This document shows positions 15,461 through 21,839 of a stretch of DNA of 38,652 bases, piece after piece (positions within the stretch are counted from its first letter, which is position 1; every line of letters begins with the position of its first letter). The notes below the pieces were generated by a model. The model had not been told where the DNA came from. It saw nothing but the letters and a program-made list of their open reading frames with translations, and did no database searches. Both the position numbers and the translations under genes were made by a program. The stretch comes from a virus, in IMG/VR virus record IMGVR_UViG_3300033991_000115, positions 1 through 38,652 of that record; one strand, given 5' to 3'.

Positions 15461-15733
15461 TCAGGGATCGGTGATCAGGGTCAGGGCCAATTGACGCGCT
15501 TGTTTCGGTGTGAGGGGGCGATGGGCGGCAGCCGCCCGACCGGTCAGGCTGCGCGCCGGGGCCGACTCTTGCGCCTGGGCTTGTTCCAGTTCGTGGGCCA
15601 GCGCCCAGGCTTCGCGGTAGGTGGGATGGTGGCAGCGGCCGCGGCCATTGCGCAGCCAGCCGCAAGTGAGGCCCCTTGCCCCCAGATTGAATGGGCAAGA
15701 ATTTACTGCGCAGGTACCGGCGAAGATGGTCAT
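15461..15733 (-). CDS. small Cys-containing protein (90 aa)
   Basis: ATG 15731-15733 overlaps the previous stop (ATGA) and has GAGGAAC upstream. The N-terminal half contains cysteines and histidines (GTCAVNSCPFN, LTCGW, GRCHHPT) that could form a zinc site. The C-terminal half is a helical Ala/Gln-rich segment (AWALAHELEQAQAQE) followed by LTPKQARQLALTLITDP. No family is recognised. It belongs to the tight leftward operon upstream of the FtsK-like gene. Confidence 0.5.
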   Translation of the reverse strand: MTIFAGTCAVNSCPFNLGARGLTCGWLRNGRGRCHHPTYREAWALAHELEQAQAQESAPARSLTGRAAAAHRPLTPKQARQLALTLITDP

Positions 15734-15939
15734 GCTGTTCCTCTCTTCGGACGGCGCAGGCGGCGGGCGGCGGCGGCGACTGCGCGATAGGCGCGATCAT
15801 TGCTGATGCCAAATTCGGATTTCAGTTGTTTTGCGACAAAGCCGCTGTTCAATACCGGCCCGATGCCGTGCTCCAATCTGACAAGAACTGTAGCTCGAGC
15901 GATGATCCTTTCTCTTTCGGCAGTAGTGATTTTGTTCAT
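15730..15939 (-). CDS. small helical, possibly DNA-binding protein (69 aa)
   Basis: The start is ATG 15937-15939 behind GGAGGTGAC, and a longer frame upstream is not used. The protein is basic and helical. It has VAKQLKSEFGISNDRAYRAV, which reads like a helix-turn-helix (helix, turn at GIS, recognition helix), and a strongly basic tail (RRLRRPKRG). A DNA-binding role is plausible. Its start overlaps the stop of the previous gene by 4 bp. Confidence 0.55.
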   Translation of the reverse strand: MNKITTAERERIIARATVLVRLEHGIGPVLNSGFVAKQLKSEFGISNDRAYRAVAAAARRLRRPKRGTA

Positions 15940-16181
15940 CGTGTCACCTCCATGCATTGCTGGCAGAGCCAGATCAGGCCGATGCGCCCGGCTGCCGGCC
16001 GTTGACCGCATCGCTCGCAGGTGTGGCGGGCAGCGGCCAGGTGCGCGAGTTGGGCGCGGTTGATGCGCTGGCCGGGGCAGGCATTGGCGATCCCGACCAG
16101 GACGGAGACAGGCAGATCGGCGGCCAGGGTCGTGGCTGAGCCGCTCAGGGCTGTATCGGCGGATGCGCGTATCGTTTTCAT
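15936..16181 (-). CDS. small zinc-ribbon-like protein (81 aa)
   Basis: AAGGAGAAGGAGATTGAC lies before ATG 16179-16181. The C-terminal part holds two CxxC pairs (HTCERCGQRP and WLCQQCMEV, about residues 53-78), a classic single zinc-ribbon layout. Before them is a helical region (NACPGQRINRAQLAHLAAA). Such modules usually mediate nucleic-acid or protein contacts. I cannot name a specific family. Confidence 0.55.
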   Translation of the reverse strand: MKTIRASADTALSGSATTLAADLPVSVLVGIANACPGQRINRAQLAHLAAARHTCERCGQRPAAGRIGLIWLCQQCMEVTR

Positions 16182-16182
16182 G

Positions 16183-16443
16183 TCAATCTCCTTCTCCTTC
16201 AGGTCGTGAGCGGATCCACCAGTCTTTGACCGCTAAGTGGGCCGCCCGCTCGCGCTCGCGCTTTTCGTGAGCCTCTTGAGCATTGAGCCGTGCAGTTTCA
16301 ATGCAATGCCTGTGGGCCGGCCCGTTTTCAGTTTGTGTCAGGTAGCGCGGATTCGTGCGCTTCCGACAGAAAATGCATGCAACCTGCTGGGCCAGTCTGC
16401 GAGCATTGCGATCGCGGTAATCGAGATTGAGTTTTTTGCCCAT
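16183..16443 (-). CDS. small Cys/His protein with HNH-like zinc pair (86 aa)
   Basis: This gene begins at ATG 16441-16443, overlapping the TGA stop of the preceding gene by one base. The N-terminus is basic (MGKKLNLDYRDRNARRLAQQ). CIFCRKRTNP (near residue 23) and HRHCIETARLN (near residue 44) could bind one zinc ion. The C-terminus is a charged helix (EAHEKRERERAAHLA). It lacks the catalytic His-Asn pair of HNH nucleases. Function is unknown. Confidence 0.5.
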   Translation of the reverse strand: MGKKLNLDYRDRNARRLAQQVACIFCRKRTNPRYLTQTENGPAHRHCIETARLNAQEAHEKRERERAAHLAVKDWWIRSRPEGEGD

Positions 16444-17264
16444 CAGATGATCTCCCAGCCGGAGCCGTTTTTCTTGAGGCGGCCGGCTTGCTCCAGGGCA
16501 TCTTGGTAGGTGTAGATGGTCTGGCGCGAGACGCCGATGGCGTCGGCAGCCTCGGTCGGACCGGCATTGGGATTGTCAAGGTAAAACGTCAAGAGAGTGT
16601 CAAGGCGAGCGTCAAGTTTCGCCTTGCGGGAACGTCGTGCGAGCGTCAAGGAATCTGTCAAAGTTCGAGCATTTAACGCCTCATTTGACATTTCGCTTGA
16701 CGTGCGGGCGAATGTCGCTTGATGTCTCGCTTGACGCGCTGCTTTACGTTTCGCTTGACGTTCTGCGGCAGAAATTTCGCTGGTGGTCTCACGGCGGAAT
16801 TGGGCGGCGCGCTCAGCGGTCATCACGGTGGATACGACCTGGGCCAGCGGGAATAGTAAGGCGGCTAAGTGCACTGGCGCAATGAGGGCCTTCGGGATGA
16901 TCAGGACACCGATCAGGATGAAGTCAGTGGCGAAGTAGGTGATGCTCATCGCCAAGCCGAGGGTTTCATTCGCAGGAGCGTCGGATTGTTTGCGGCTGGC
17001 GTTCCAGTCGCGGGCCTTCATCCAGGTATTGACGATGGCCTGACCCACCACCTCCAGGGAGATGGAGGAAAGGAGGGCGGCGGCGGGGGTGAGGCCGAAG
17101 ATCTCCCTCGTGCTGCGGGAGGTGAGGATGACGGTGGGGATGGTGGCGAGCCAGGAGGCGGCGCGGGTGGCGATGGCCAGGGCGACGGATTCGAAGGCGC
17201 CAGCAAGGCGATCCACGTGGATGATGTTGGCGGCAATGTGAGCAGTAAGGTCTTTGATGTTCAT
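16443..17264 (-). CDS. membrane protein with C-terminal helix-turn-helix
   Basis: I take ATG 17262-17264 (behind GGAGGCC) as the start, giving 273 residues. About four hydrophobic segments lie in the first 150 residues (near 25-48, 56-78, 102-122 and 127-148). They are followed by a basic Ala/Arg/Gln-rich linker (about 150-200). Residues about 223-270 read TEAADAIGVSRQTIYTYQDA..., then GRLKKNGSGWEI, a typical helix-turn-helix plus wing. This arrangement suggests a membrane-anchored DNA-binding protein that could tether phage DNA or act as a one-component regulator. The linker DNA carries the GTCAAG cluster described separately. Confidence 0.65.
   Translation of the reverse strand: MNIKDLTAHIAANIIHVDRLAGAFESVALAIATRAASWLATIPTVILTSRSTREIFGLTPAAALLSSISLEVVGQAIVNTWMKARDWNASRKQSDAPANETLGLAMSITYFATDFILIGVLIIPKALIAPVHLAALLFPLAQVVSTVMTAERAAQFRRETTSEISAAERQAKRKAARQARHQATFARTSSEMSNEALNARTLTDSLTLARRSRKAKLDARLDTLLTFYLDNPNAGPTEAADAIGVSRQTIYTYQDALEQAGRLKKNGSGWEII
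16575..16759. repeat. iteron-like cluster of GTCAAG / CTTGAC motifs
   Basis: Read on the + strand, GTCAAG occurs at 16575, 16588, 16599, 16611 and 16645, with GTCAAA at 16657. After a centre near 16672 the orientation flips: TTTGAC at 16684, CTTGAC at 16696, CTTGAT at 16718, CTTGAC at 16730, CTTTAC at 16742 and CTTGAC at 16754. Most intervals are 11-13 bp or about twice that. In the overlapping gene the motif falls in different reading frames (CGT CAA GCG; ACG TCA AGC; TTG ACG; CTT GAC). The DNA word is therefore repeated, rather than a peptide. Confidence 0.7.
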
Positions 17265-17794
17265 GTGGCCTCCAGAGTAAGAACGACAAGCGGATCCCGG
17301 ATGTGCTCGGCAGTGCCTCCGCCCATCCATCCGTTGGTGTATAGGCCAGGGATTGCAAATTGGCGGCGCACATGCTCGCTCTCACGGTCGAGTACATCCA
17401 GGTTCTCGGCACAATTGGGGCACAGGGCGGCCTGCCCGAGCGGGGCAAAGACGGTACCAGCGGGCATGAAACGGTTCTCCACGGGCTGGCCAGCCTGGGG
17501 GTTGGGAAGATAGCGGGCGCGGAGGATGGGGGCAAGGTGGAGGGTGTGACAGCGATAGCAGTAGCCGTTGAATACGCGCACTTTGGCGCCATCATCGTTC
17601 GTCACGGTGCGGGTGATGAGTTTGGCGGCCTGCCCGCCCTGAACCAGGTAGTGATCGCGGCGAATAGTCATGCCGCAGCGACCGTCCTGACCTTTGGGTG
17701 TGAGGTATTCGATGGCGATAATGCCGCGGGCATTGGGGTGCTGGCGCGCCCAGAGTTTAGCGGCTGAAATCGGGGTCTGTTTTTTCTCAGTCAT
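17261..17794 (-). CDS. hypothetical zinc-binding protein (177 aa)
   Basis: The start ATG 17792-17794 overlaps the stop of the methyltransferase gene (ATGA). The protein has two Cys pairs, YCYRCHTLHL (about residue 78) and LCPNCAENLD (about residue 125). They are separated by a Pro-rich section (RYLPNPQAGQPVENRFMPAG), an arrangement that suggests a zinc ribbon with a long insert. The first 70 residues look beta-rich (GMTIRRDHYLVQGGQAAKLI). No family recognised. It lies in the same operon as the methyltransferase and the membrane-HTH gene. Confidence 0.5.
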   Translation of the reverse strand: MTEKKQTPISAAKLWARQHPNARGIIAIEYLTPKGQDGRCGMTIRRDHYLVQGGQAAKLITRTVTNDDGAKVRVFNGYCYRCHTLHLAPILRARYLPNPQAGQPVENRFMPAGTVFAPLGQAALCPNCAENLDVLDRESEHVRRQFAIPGLYTNGWMGGGTAEHIRDPLVVLTLEAT

Positions 17795-19044
17795 TTTACC
17801 CTCTCCGTGTACCAGGCCAGTTTCTGGCCCAGATTGTGGTGGGCGGTGGGAATGGTGGCCACTGCCCCAAGGGTGTTTAGACGCTGCTCGAGATAGCGTG
17901 CGTAGCGGTCGGTGATGTGAAGTTCGATTGGGTCACCAGCGCGCAGGTAATGGTCGGCTACCAGGTCGCGGACAATCGCGCAACTCCATTCGCGGCGAGC
18001 GCGGGCTTTGCGCGGATGATCGCCAGTCCAAGTGATATCCGGCGGAAATAGCGCTGGCACCTCACTGGCGACGTATGGGCCAGCGGAATCCAGGATCAGG
18101 ATCAGGTGATCCACAGGACCTAGCCGGTCGCACTGTTGAAGGCAGTAGGTGAGTTGCTTGTGAAAGAGGATTTGACCAGGTGACGAATCGCCGTTTGGGG
18201 CTTCGATGATGAAAAGGTGTTTTGGCTGGTGATCGGGATGGCGCGGTTTTTTGAGCACGAGGGCGGTTTCACCAGTGATCAGCGGATAGTTTTGCTGCTG
18301 GTGTTGATGGATGAGCCGCCAGCGGCTAGGGATGGTCTGCCGGTCATGGGTGGCCAGCAGATGGAGATCAATTGCCAGGGTCAAAGTCAGAGTATCCTCA
18401 GTCACCGGAACGATGCGACTTTCGCGGACTTTGTCGCCGAGGATCAAAAGGAGTTTCCCGCTCGGGCGCAGGACACGCGCGCATTCCAGGTAGACGGCGC
18501 GCATGGCGCGCAGGTAGTCCTCGTAGATGTGGAGATTGCCGATCTGGTGCGGGTGATCGCCGTAGCAAAGGCCGTTTGGTCCCACATGGCGACCGTCCAG
18601 GTAGTTGGCCTGTTTGCGGTTCCAGTCGCTAAAGAGGTCGAAGTAGGGGGGGCTGGCGACGATGGCTCCGACTGACTGATCGGCGACAGGGAGGCGGGCG
18701 GCATCCCATTGGGCGGTGAGGATGGGGGCGATGATTAGGTGGTGGGTGGTGAGTCGGCGGGCGTTGTTGTCCAGGAGTGAAGCCCAGTATGGCTCGACGT
18801 CGCCCGCCACGGTCGGGCGGCCGTTGAGGGCGGCCAGGAGGGTGGAGCCGGTGCCGGCCAGCGGGTCAAGGATGGTATCGCCGGGATCCGTGTAGGTGTT
18901 GATGAGCCAGGCCAGCCAATTCAGGTTGGCCTTGGCCTTGTGCTCGAAGGAGGATTCGGCGAAGCCCAAATATCGGCGCAGGTGGTGATCGCGCGCGAAG
19001 GTCAGTGGTGCACCCTGGCCCGAGCGAGAAATGGCATTAAGCAC
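17791..19044 (-). CDS. site-specific DNA methyltransferase (beta-type order, SPPY) with extra C-terminal domain
   Basis: I choose GTG 19042-19044 (AGGAGGA just upstream), giving 417 residues; ATG 19071 is possible. The AdoMet motif ILDPLAGTGSTL (about residues 58-69) and catalytic VASPPYFDL (about 129-137) are clear. SPPY is typical of N4-cytosine enzymes but also occurs in N6-adenine ones. The C-terminal 150 residues (after KHLFIIEAPNGD) look like a separate domain ending TAHHNLGQKLAWYTERV, which recalls the ending of DUF6884-type domains. It likely modifies phage DNA against host restriction. No cognate nuclease gene is seen nearby. Confidence 0.8.
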   Translation of the reverse strand: MLNAISRSGQGAPLTFARDHHLRRYLGFAESSFEHKAKANLNWLAWLINTYTDPGDTILDPLAGTGSTLLAALNGRPTVAGDVEPYWASLLDNNARRLTTHHLIIAPILTAQWDAARLPVADQSVGAIVASPPYFDLFSDWNRKQANYLDGRHVGPNGLCYGDHPHQIGNLHIYEDYLRAMRAVYLECARVLRPSGKLLLILGDKVRESRIVPVTEDTLTLTLAIDLHLLATHDRQTIPSRWRLIHQHQQQNYPLITGETALVLKKPRHPDHQPKHLFIIEAPNGDSSPGQILFHKQLTYCLQQCDRLGPVDHLILILDSAGPYVASEVPALFPPDITWTGDHPRKARARREWSCAIVRDLVADHYLRAGDPIELHITDRYARYLEQRLNTLGAVATIPTAHHNLGQKLAWYTERVK

Positions 19045-19861
19045 GGTCCTCCTCCTCCTCATCGTCGTCATTGTCGAAGAGGCTGTCCCCGGCTGCTTGA
19101 GCCTCGCGGCGCTCTTTCAGGTCATCGCGCAGGGTCTGGAGGCGCTCCTCGACCCATTCGTTGAGTTCGGTGGTCGTTTCGGCGATGGCAGTGTTGTCGT
19201 AGCGCGCTTTGGCGATGATAGCCACGATCTCTGCGCGGGTGCCAACGGAACGGCCGCCCATGAGTTCCCAGCACAGGAAGTCGTTAGCCATAAGATCAAT
19301 CATGGTATCCCCGTCTATGGCGATGTGGCCCAGGGCGTGCCAGCCCGTTTTTTCGTTGGGATCAGGCGAGAGGGCATCGATGCCGACGATGGACCATACA
19401 TCGGCGCGGGTCAGATACTGCCAGACCATCGCGTGGAGAGTAATTGCTGAGGAATACTCTCCGAATTTCTCCAGGCCGCTTTCAATGGTTGCGCGCTTGA
19501 GGGCCAGGAGGCGGTGACCACGGCCTACAAAGTCGTCGTCGGAATAGATCCACCAATGACCGGGGAGGTAATCAGTAGCCTCACCGGCCGGGAGGATGAT
19601 CAGCATGCCGGCGGAGGTCCAGTGCCACAGATCATAGCGGGGTTCCAGGCTGAATTTGGCGGGCTGCCCGGCCTTTTCCAGTTCGTCGTCAATCCAGGCC
19701 TCGATGTGGGCCTCGACATCGGACTTGAGGCGCTGTTCGACCTGGGGCCAGTCGTCGCCCGGCTCGACCTCAGCGGTGAGGGTGAGGGAGGGGGCGACGT
19801 TGCGGTATTCGGGCAGGCTCTCAGTCTTGCGCAGTCCTACGGTTACGGTTGTGATTTTCAT
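19037..19861 (-). CDS. conserved hypothetical phage/plasmid protein (274 aa, acidic tail)
   Basis: ATG 19859-19861 follows AAGGAGATATAG. The first 100 residues (MKITTVTVGLRKTESLPEYR, then LTLTAEVEPGDDW, AKFSLEPRYDLWHW) resemble a conserved family I recall from actinobacterial and other phages and plasmids, where its role is unknown. The remaining part includes a Trp-containing region (HWWIYSDDDFVGRGH) and ends in a very acidic tail (DNDDDEEEEDRA). Such a tail is common in single-strand DNA-binding proteins and recombination partners, so a replication role is possible. The overlap with the next gene is 8 bp. Confidence 0.55.
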   Translation of the reverse strand: MKITTVTVGLRKTESLPEYRNVAPSLTLTAEVEPGDDWPQVEQRLKSDVEAHIEAWIDDELEKAGQPAKFSLEPRYDLWHWTSAGMLIILPAGEATDYLPGHWWIYSDDDFVGRGHRLLALKRATIESGLEKFGEYSSAITLHAMVWQYLTRADVWSIVGIDALSPDPNEKTGWHALGHIAIDGDTMIDLMANDFLCWELMGGRSVGTRAEIVAIIAKARYDNTAIAETTTELNEWVEERLQTLRDDLKERREAQAAGDSLFDNDDDEEEEDRA

Positions 19862-20228
19862 GCCTATATCTCCTTGTCGTGGGGGGGGCATCCGCCGGCG
19901 ATGCCTCCCCGGGCTGCACGGACCGGGCCGGGCCGGTGCTAGGCAGGCTTGCGCCTGCGAGAGCACGTTTCTGGGCCTCCGCGATGGTTCTCAGCTCGAT
20001 AAGGGCGGATTTGCTGCGATCCAGGCTGAGGATGGCGTCGGTGAGGAGTTGGGAGAGGAGGAGGAGGTTGACCTGGCTGGCGCAATTGGCAGCGCGGATG
20101 TGATCGTGGATAGCGGCCAGGGTGTCGCGGGCCTGGTCGTTGCCGTCCAGGGCCTGGGCCATCTGCCGGCTCCAGAGATAGCCGCCAATGTTGCGGCGTT
20201 GATGCTGGCGTTGATGCTTAGGCTTCAT
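19821..20228 (-). CDS. hypothetical helical protein (135 aa)
   Basis: AAGGAGATCA precedes ATG 20226-20228. The N-terminus is very basic (MKPKHQRQHQRRN). A long helical region follows (QALDGNDQARDTLAAIHDHI ... VNLLLLSQLLTDAILSLDRS), and the C-terminus is low in complexity. The gene overlaps the next gene by 41 bp, unusual for this tightly packed but mostly 4-bp-overlapping operon. The true C-terminus is therefore less certain than the start. Function unknown. Confidence 0.45.
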   Translation of the reverse strand: MKPKHQRQHQRRNIGGYLWSRQMAQALDGNDQARDTLAAIHDHIRAANCASQVNLLLLSQLLTDAILSLDRSKSALIELRTIAEAQKRALAGASLPSTGPARSVQPGEASPADAPPTTRRYRHENHNRNRRTAQD

Positions 20229-20370
20229 TGATCTCCTTGTTGGGCTGTGATTCGATTTCAGCATCTATGCATGCGTCAGCGTCGTGGGCAGTGACACACA
20301 GGGCGACGATGAGCAGGCCAATGATGGCTCCTGCGAAAAGGCCGACGATCAGGCCAATGATGAACATCAT
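20218..20370 (-). CDS. single-pass membrane microprotein (DUF3789-like)
   Basis: The gene starts at ATG 20368-20370, overlapping the upstream stop (ATGA), or at the adjacent ATG one codon later. AAGGAGC lies just before. The 50-residue product is a membrane span (MFIIGLIVGLFAGAIIGLLI) with a small Cys-containing region and an acidic tail (AEIESQPNKEINEA). Proteins of this size and pattern, with a glycine-rich helix then ALC.....AD, match the DUF3789 family of phage-encoded small membrane proteins of unknown role. Confidence 0.6.
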   Translation of the reverse strand: MMFIIGLIVGLFAGAIIGLLIVALCVTAHDADACIDAEIESQPNKEINEA

Positions 20371-20705
20371 TGCTCCTTCCGAATGATGGTATCGTTGTGG
20401 TCCAGGCATTCGCGCCGCTGTTTGGCGCGGGCGCGGCAGTGGCGGGCGATGGAGCCGATGATCATAGGTGTGCCGCTGGCGACGAAGCAGAGAAAAACCC
20501 AGGCAATACGATCAATGCCGACAATGAGGCCGGCACCGGCCAGGGTGACAGCGCAGCCGAAGGCGACGATCAGGCCCATGTAGCCGCGATCATGGCCCTG
20601 GCGCTCCAGACGCTGGACCAGGTAGTTGTAGGCCATGCCGAAGATGGCTAAGACCAAGAACACCGGGAGGTAGATCGGAATGTAAATCGTGTAATTTGTG
20701 TACAT
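20367..20705 (-). CDS. membrane protein (112 aa, three predicted spans)
   Basis: ATG 20703-20705 is preceded by AAGGATC. Three hydrophobic stretches are visible (IYIPIYLPVFLVLAIFGMAY; YMGLIVAFGCAVTLAGAGLI; IAWVFLCFVASGTPMIIGS), followed by a basic tail (RHCRARAKQRRE). It is encoded between the 22-bp iterons and other early genes, and its promoter region should lie in the AT-rich segment at about 20706-20770. The role is unknown. Membrane proteins next to replication genes may anchor replication complexes, but this is inference. Confidence 0.5.
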   Translation of the reverse strand: MYTNYTIYIPIYLPVFLVLAIFGMAYNYLVQRLERQGHDRGYMGLIVAFGCAVTLAGAGLIVGIDRIAWVFLCFVASGTPMIIGSIARHCRARAKQRRECLDHNDTIIRKEQ

Positions 20706-20772
20706 TTTGATCCTTTTTTCCACCTGAATCAGGGTAAGTGTTTAAGTGTAAGAGTATAAGAGTCTTTCATGT

Positions 20773-20878
20773 GGTGCGCTGCTCACCATGCCCTGGTGCG
20801 CTGCTCACCATGCCCTGGTGCGCTGCTCACCATGCCCTGGTGCGCTGCTCACCATGCCCTGGTGCGCTGCTCACCATG
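20773..20878. repeat. 22-bp tandem iterons
   Basis: Nearly five perfect head-to-tail copies of a 22-bp unit (GGTGCGCTGCTCACCATGCCCT) start at 20773, 20795, 20817, 20839 and 20861; the last is cut short by the stop codon of the initiator gene. Each unit holds a short dyad, GGTG...CACC. An AT-rich stretch (about 20706-20770) lies on the other side. Two-turn spacing, next to a gene for a DnaA-domain initiator, is the usual arrangement of an iteron-type replication origin. Confidence 0.85.
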
Positions 20879-21706
20879 CTACCGATCCTCCAGGAGCGTG
20901 GGTAAGGTGAGTTGTTGCCATTCGTCGTAATCCAGTTTGCGGCGTTCGAGCTCTCTCTCATGGCGCTCCTGGAGGCGCCTGGTCAACTTGCTGATCTGTG
21001 CTGGAGTCAGGATGGGCAAAGCATTGAGAACGCGGTAGTAATAAACGGTATCTCTGCCAGTACCTACAGTACGTGGCCAGACGATATGCTCATTCTCCAG
21101 GATTTCGAGCGCTCCAACCGTGCGGCTATATCGCCGTTTCTGGCCATATTCATTTCGGCCCCGGATCTTGCACCTGTCTCCCCGTGCGACCATATCCGCC
21201 AAGGTGGAAATACTGGGCCATTGCGGGCGGCCTGTCTCTTGCCAAGCGGCAGGGAATGAGCGGAGAGTGTTCCACAAGCAAAAGGCTATAGGACTATGGG
21301 TGCCGGCCTCGCGCTCAACAGTGGCCAGGTAGGGTTGCCAATATTGCCAAGCGTAATTCGAGGTCATCACGAAGCCGGCTGTAATATCGAGATCAACAAT
21401 CTCGATAGCAACACGGTGGTCGGCGGGGAGATCGGCGGCATCGCCATCCTGATGATCGCCATTGACAATGAACTGGATTTCGACCGGCTGGCCAATGACG
21501 TGATTCACGGCGCGGAGTACGACGGATTTGTAGCGGTTTTCAAGCCAGTCTACGGCGTAGGCGTTTTTGACGGCGACGATGATCCGGTCGCCGTCGTGCT
21601 CAACGATCCTGGAATCGCGCAGCCAGGTATCGAAGGAATCCTGGGTCATTCCTAGGCTCAGGTTGTCAAGAATTTTTTGCCAAAGGGCATTGTCACTTGC
21701 GCTCAT
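20879..21706 (-). CDS. replication initiator-like protein with N-terminal DnaA domain I
   Basis: The product is 275 residues from ATG 21704-21706 (GAGGTAC upstream). Residues about 5-82 (LWQKILDNLSLGMTQDSFDT, then VKNAYAVDWLENRYKSVVLR, PVEIQFIV) match DnaA domain I, the part that contacts DnaB and other partners. There is no AAA+ ATPase. The C-terminal part has a winged-helix-like region (WNTLRSFPAAWQETGRPQWP, ILENEHIV) and a charged helical tail (LTRRLQERHERELERRKLDY). Together with the iterons next to its 3' end, this suggests an initiator that binds the origin and recruits helicase. It is the first leftward early gene. Confidence 0.7.
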   Translation of the reverse strand: MSASDNALWQKILDNLSLGMTQDSFDTWLRDSRIVEHDGDRIIVAVKNAYAVDWLENRYKSVVLRAVNHVIGQPVEIQFIVNGDHQDGDAADLPADHRVAIEIVDLDITAGFVMTSNYAWQYWQPYLATVEREAGTHSPIAFCLWNTLRSFPAAWQETGRPQWPSISTLADMVARGDRCKIRGRNEYGQKRRYSRTVGALEILENEHIVWPRTVGTGRDTVYYYRVLNALPILTPAQISKLTRRLQERHERELERRKLDYDEWQQLTLPTLLEDR

Positions 21707-21724
21707 TTGTACCTCATGTATAAT
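21697..21724 (+). promoter_or_regulatory. rightward promoter before the integrase
   Basis: TATAAT at 21719-21724 is a perfect -10 element. TTGCGC at 21697-21702 is a partial -35, 16 bases upstream. It overlaps the start of the leftward initiator gene. A transcript would pass through a hairpin-rich leader (21727-21836) into the integrase. Because the -10 is nearly symmetric (TATAAT/ATTATA), leftward transcription could also begin here, although I see no good -35 for it. Confidence 0.6.
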
Positions 21725-21726
21725 GG

Positions 21727-21836
21727 GGACGGAAGGCACCCGTCCACCCGCCAAGGAGTCCGGGCACCTTCCGGCCACCGGGCATACGAGTTTCGTATGC
21801 CCGTCTTCATTGTCCGTTCCCATTTAGAACGGGGGT
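21727..21836 (+). promoter_or_regulatory. hairpin-rich leader between promoter and integrase
   Basis: This leader contains a perfect 10-bp stem with a 3-base loop (GGGCATACGA / TCGTATGCCC, 21779-21801). It also has a second stem (CCGTTC ... GAACGG, about 21813-21831) that would hold the ribosome binding site region, and an imperfect pair between GGAAGGCACCCG and CGGGCACCTTCC. There is no clear T run, so these look more like control of translation or RNA stability than terminators. The integrase starts at ATG 21840. Confidence 0.5.
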
Positions 21837-21839
21837 TCT

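Noticed and set aside
16183-16443. HNH nuclease
   Set aside because: The CIFC and HRHC pairs look like the zinc part of an HNH domain, but the catalytic histidine and asparagine are not present.
16575-16759. Row of -35 promoter boxes (TTGACA-like)
   Set aside because: The words are TTGAC with variable sixth base, spaced about 12 bp apart and without matching -10 elements.
20773-20878. CRISPR array
   Set aside because: The five 22-bp repeats are contiguous with no spacers between them and no cas genes are present; iterons fit better.
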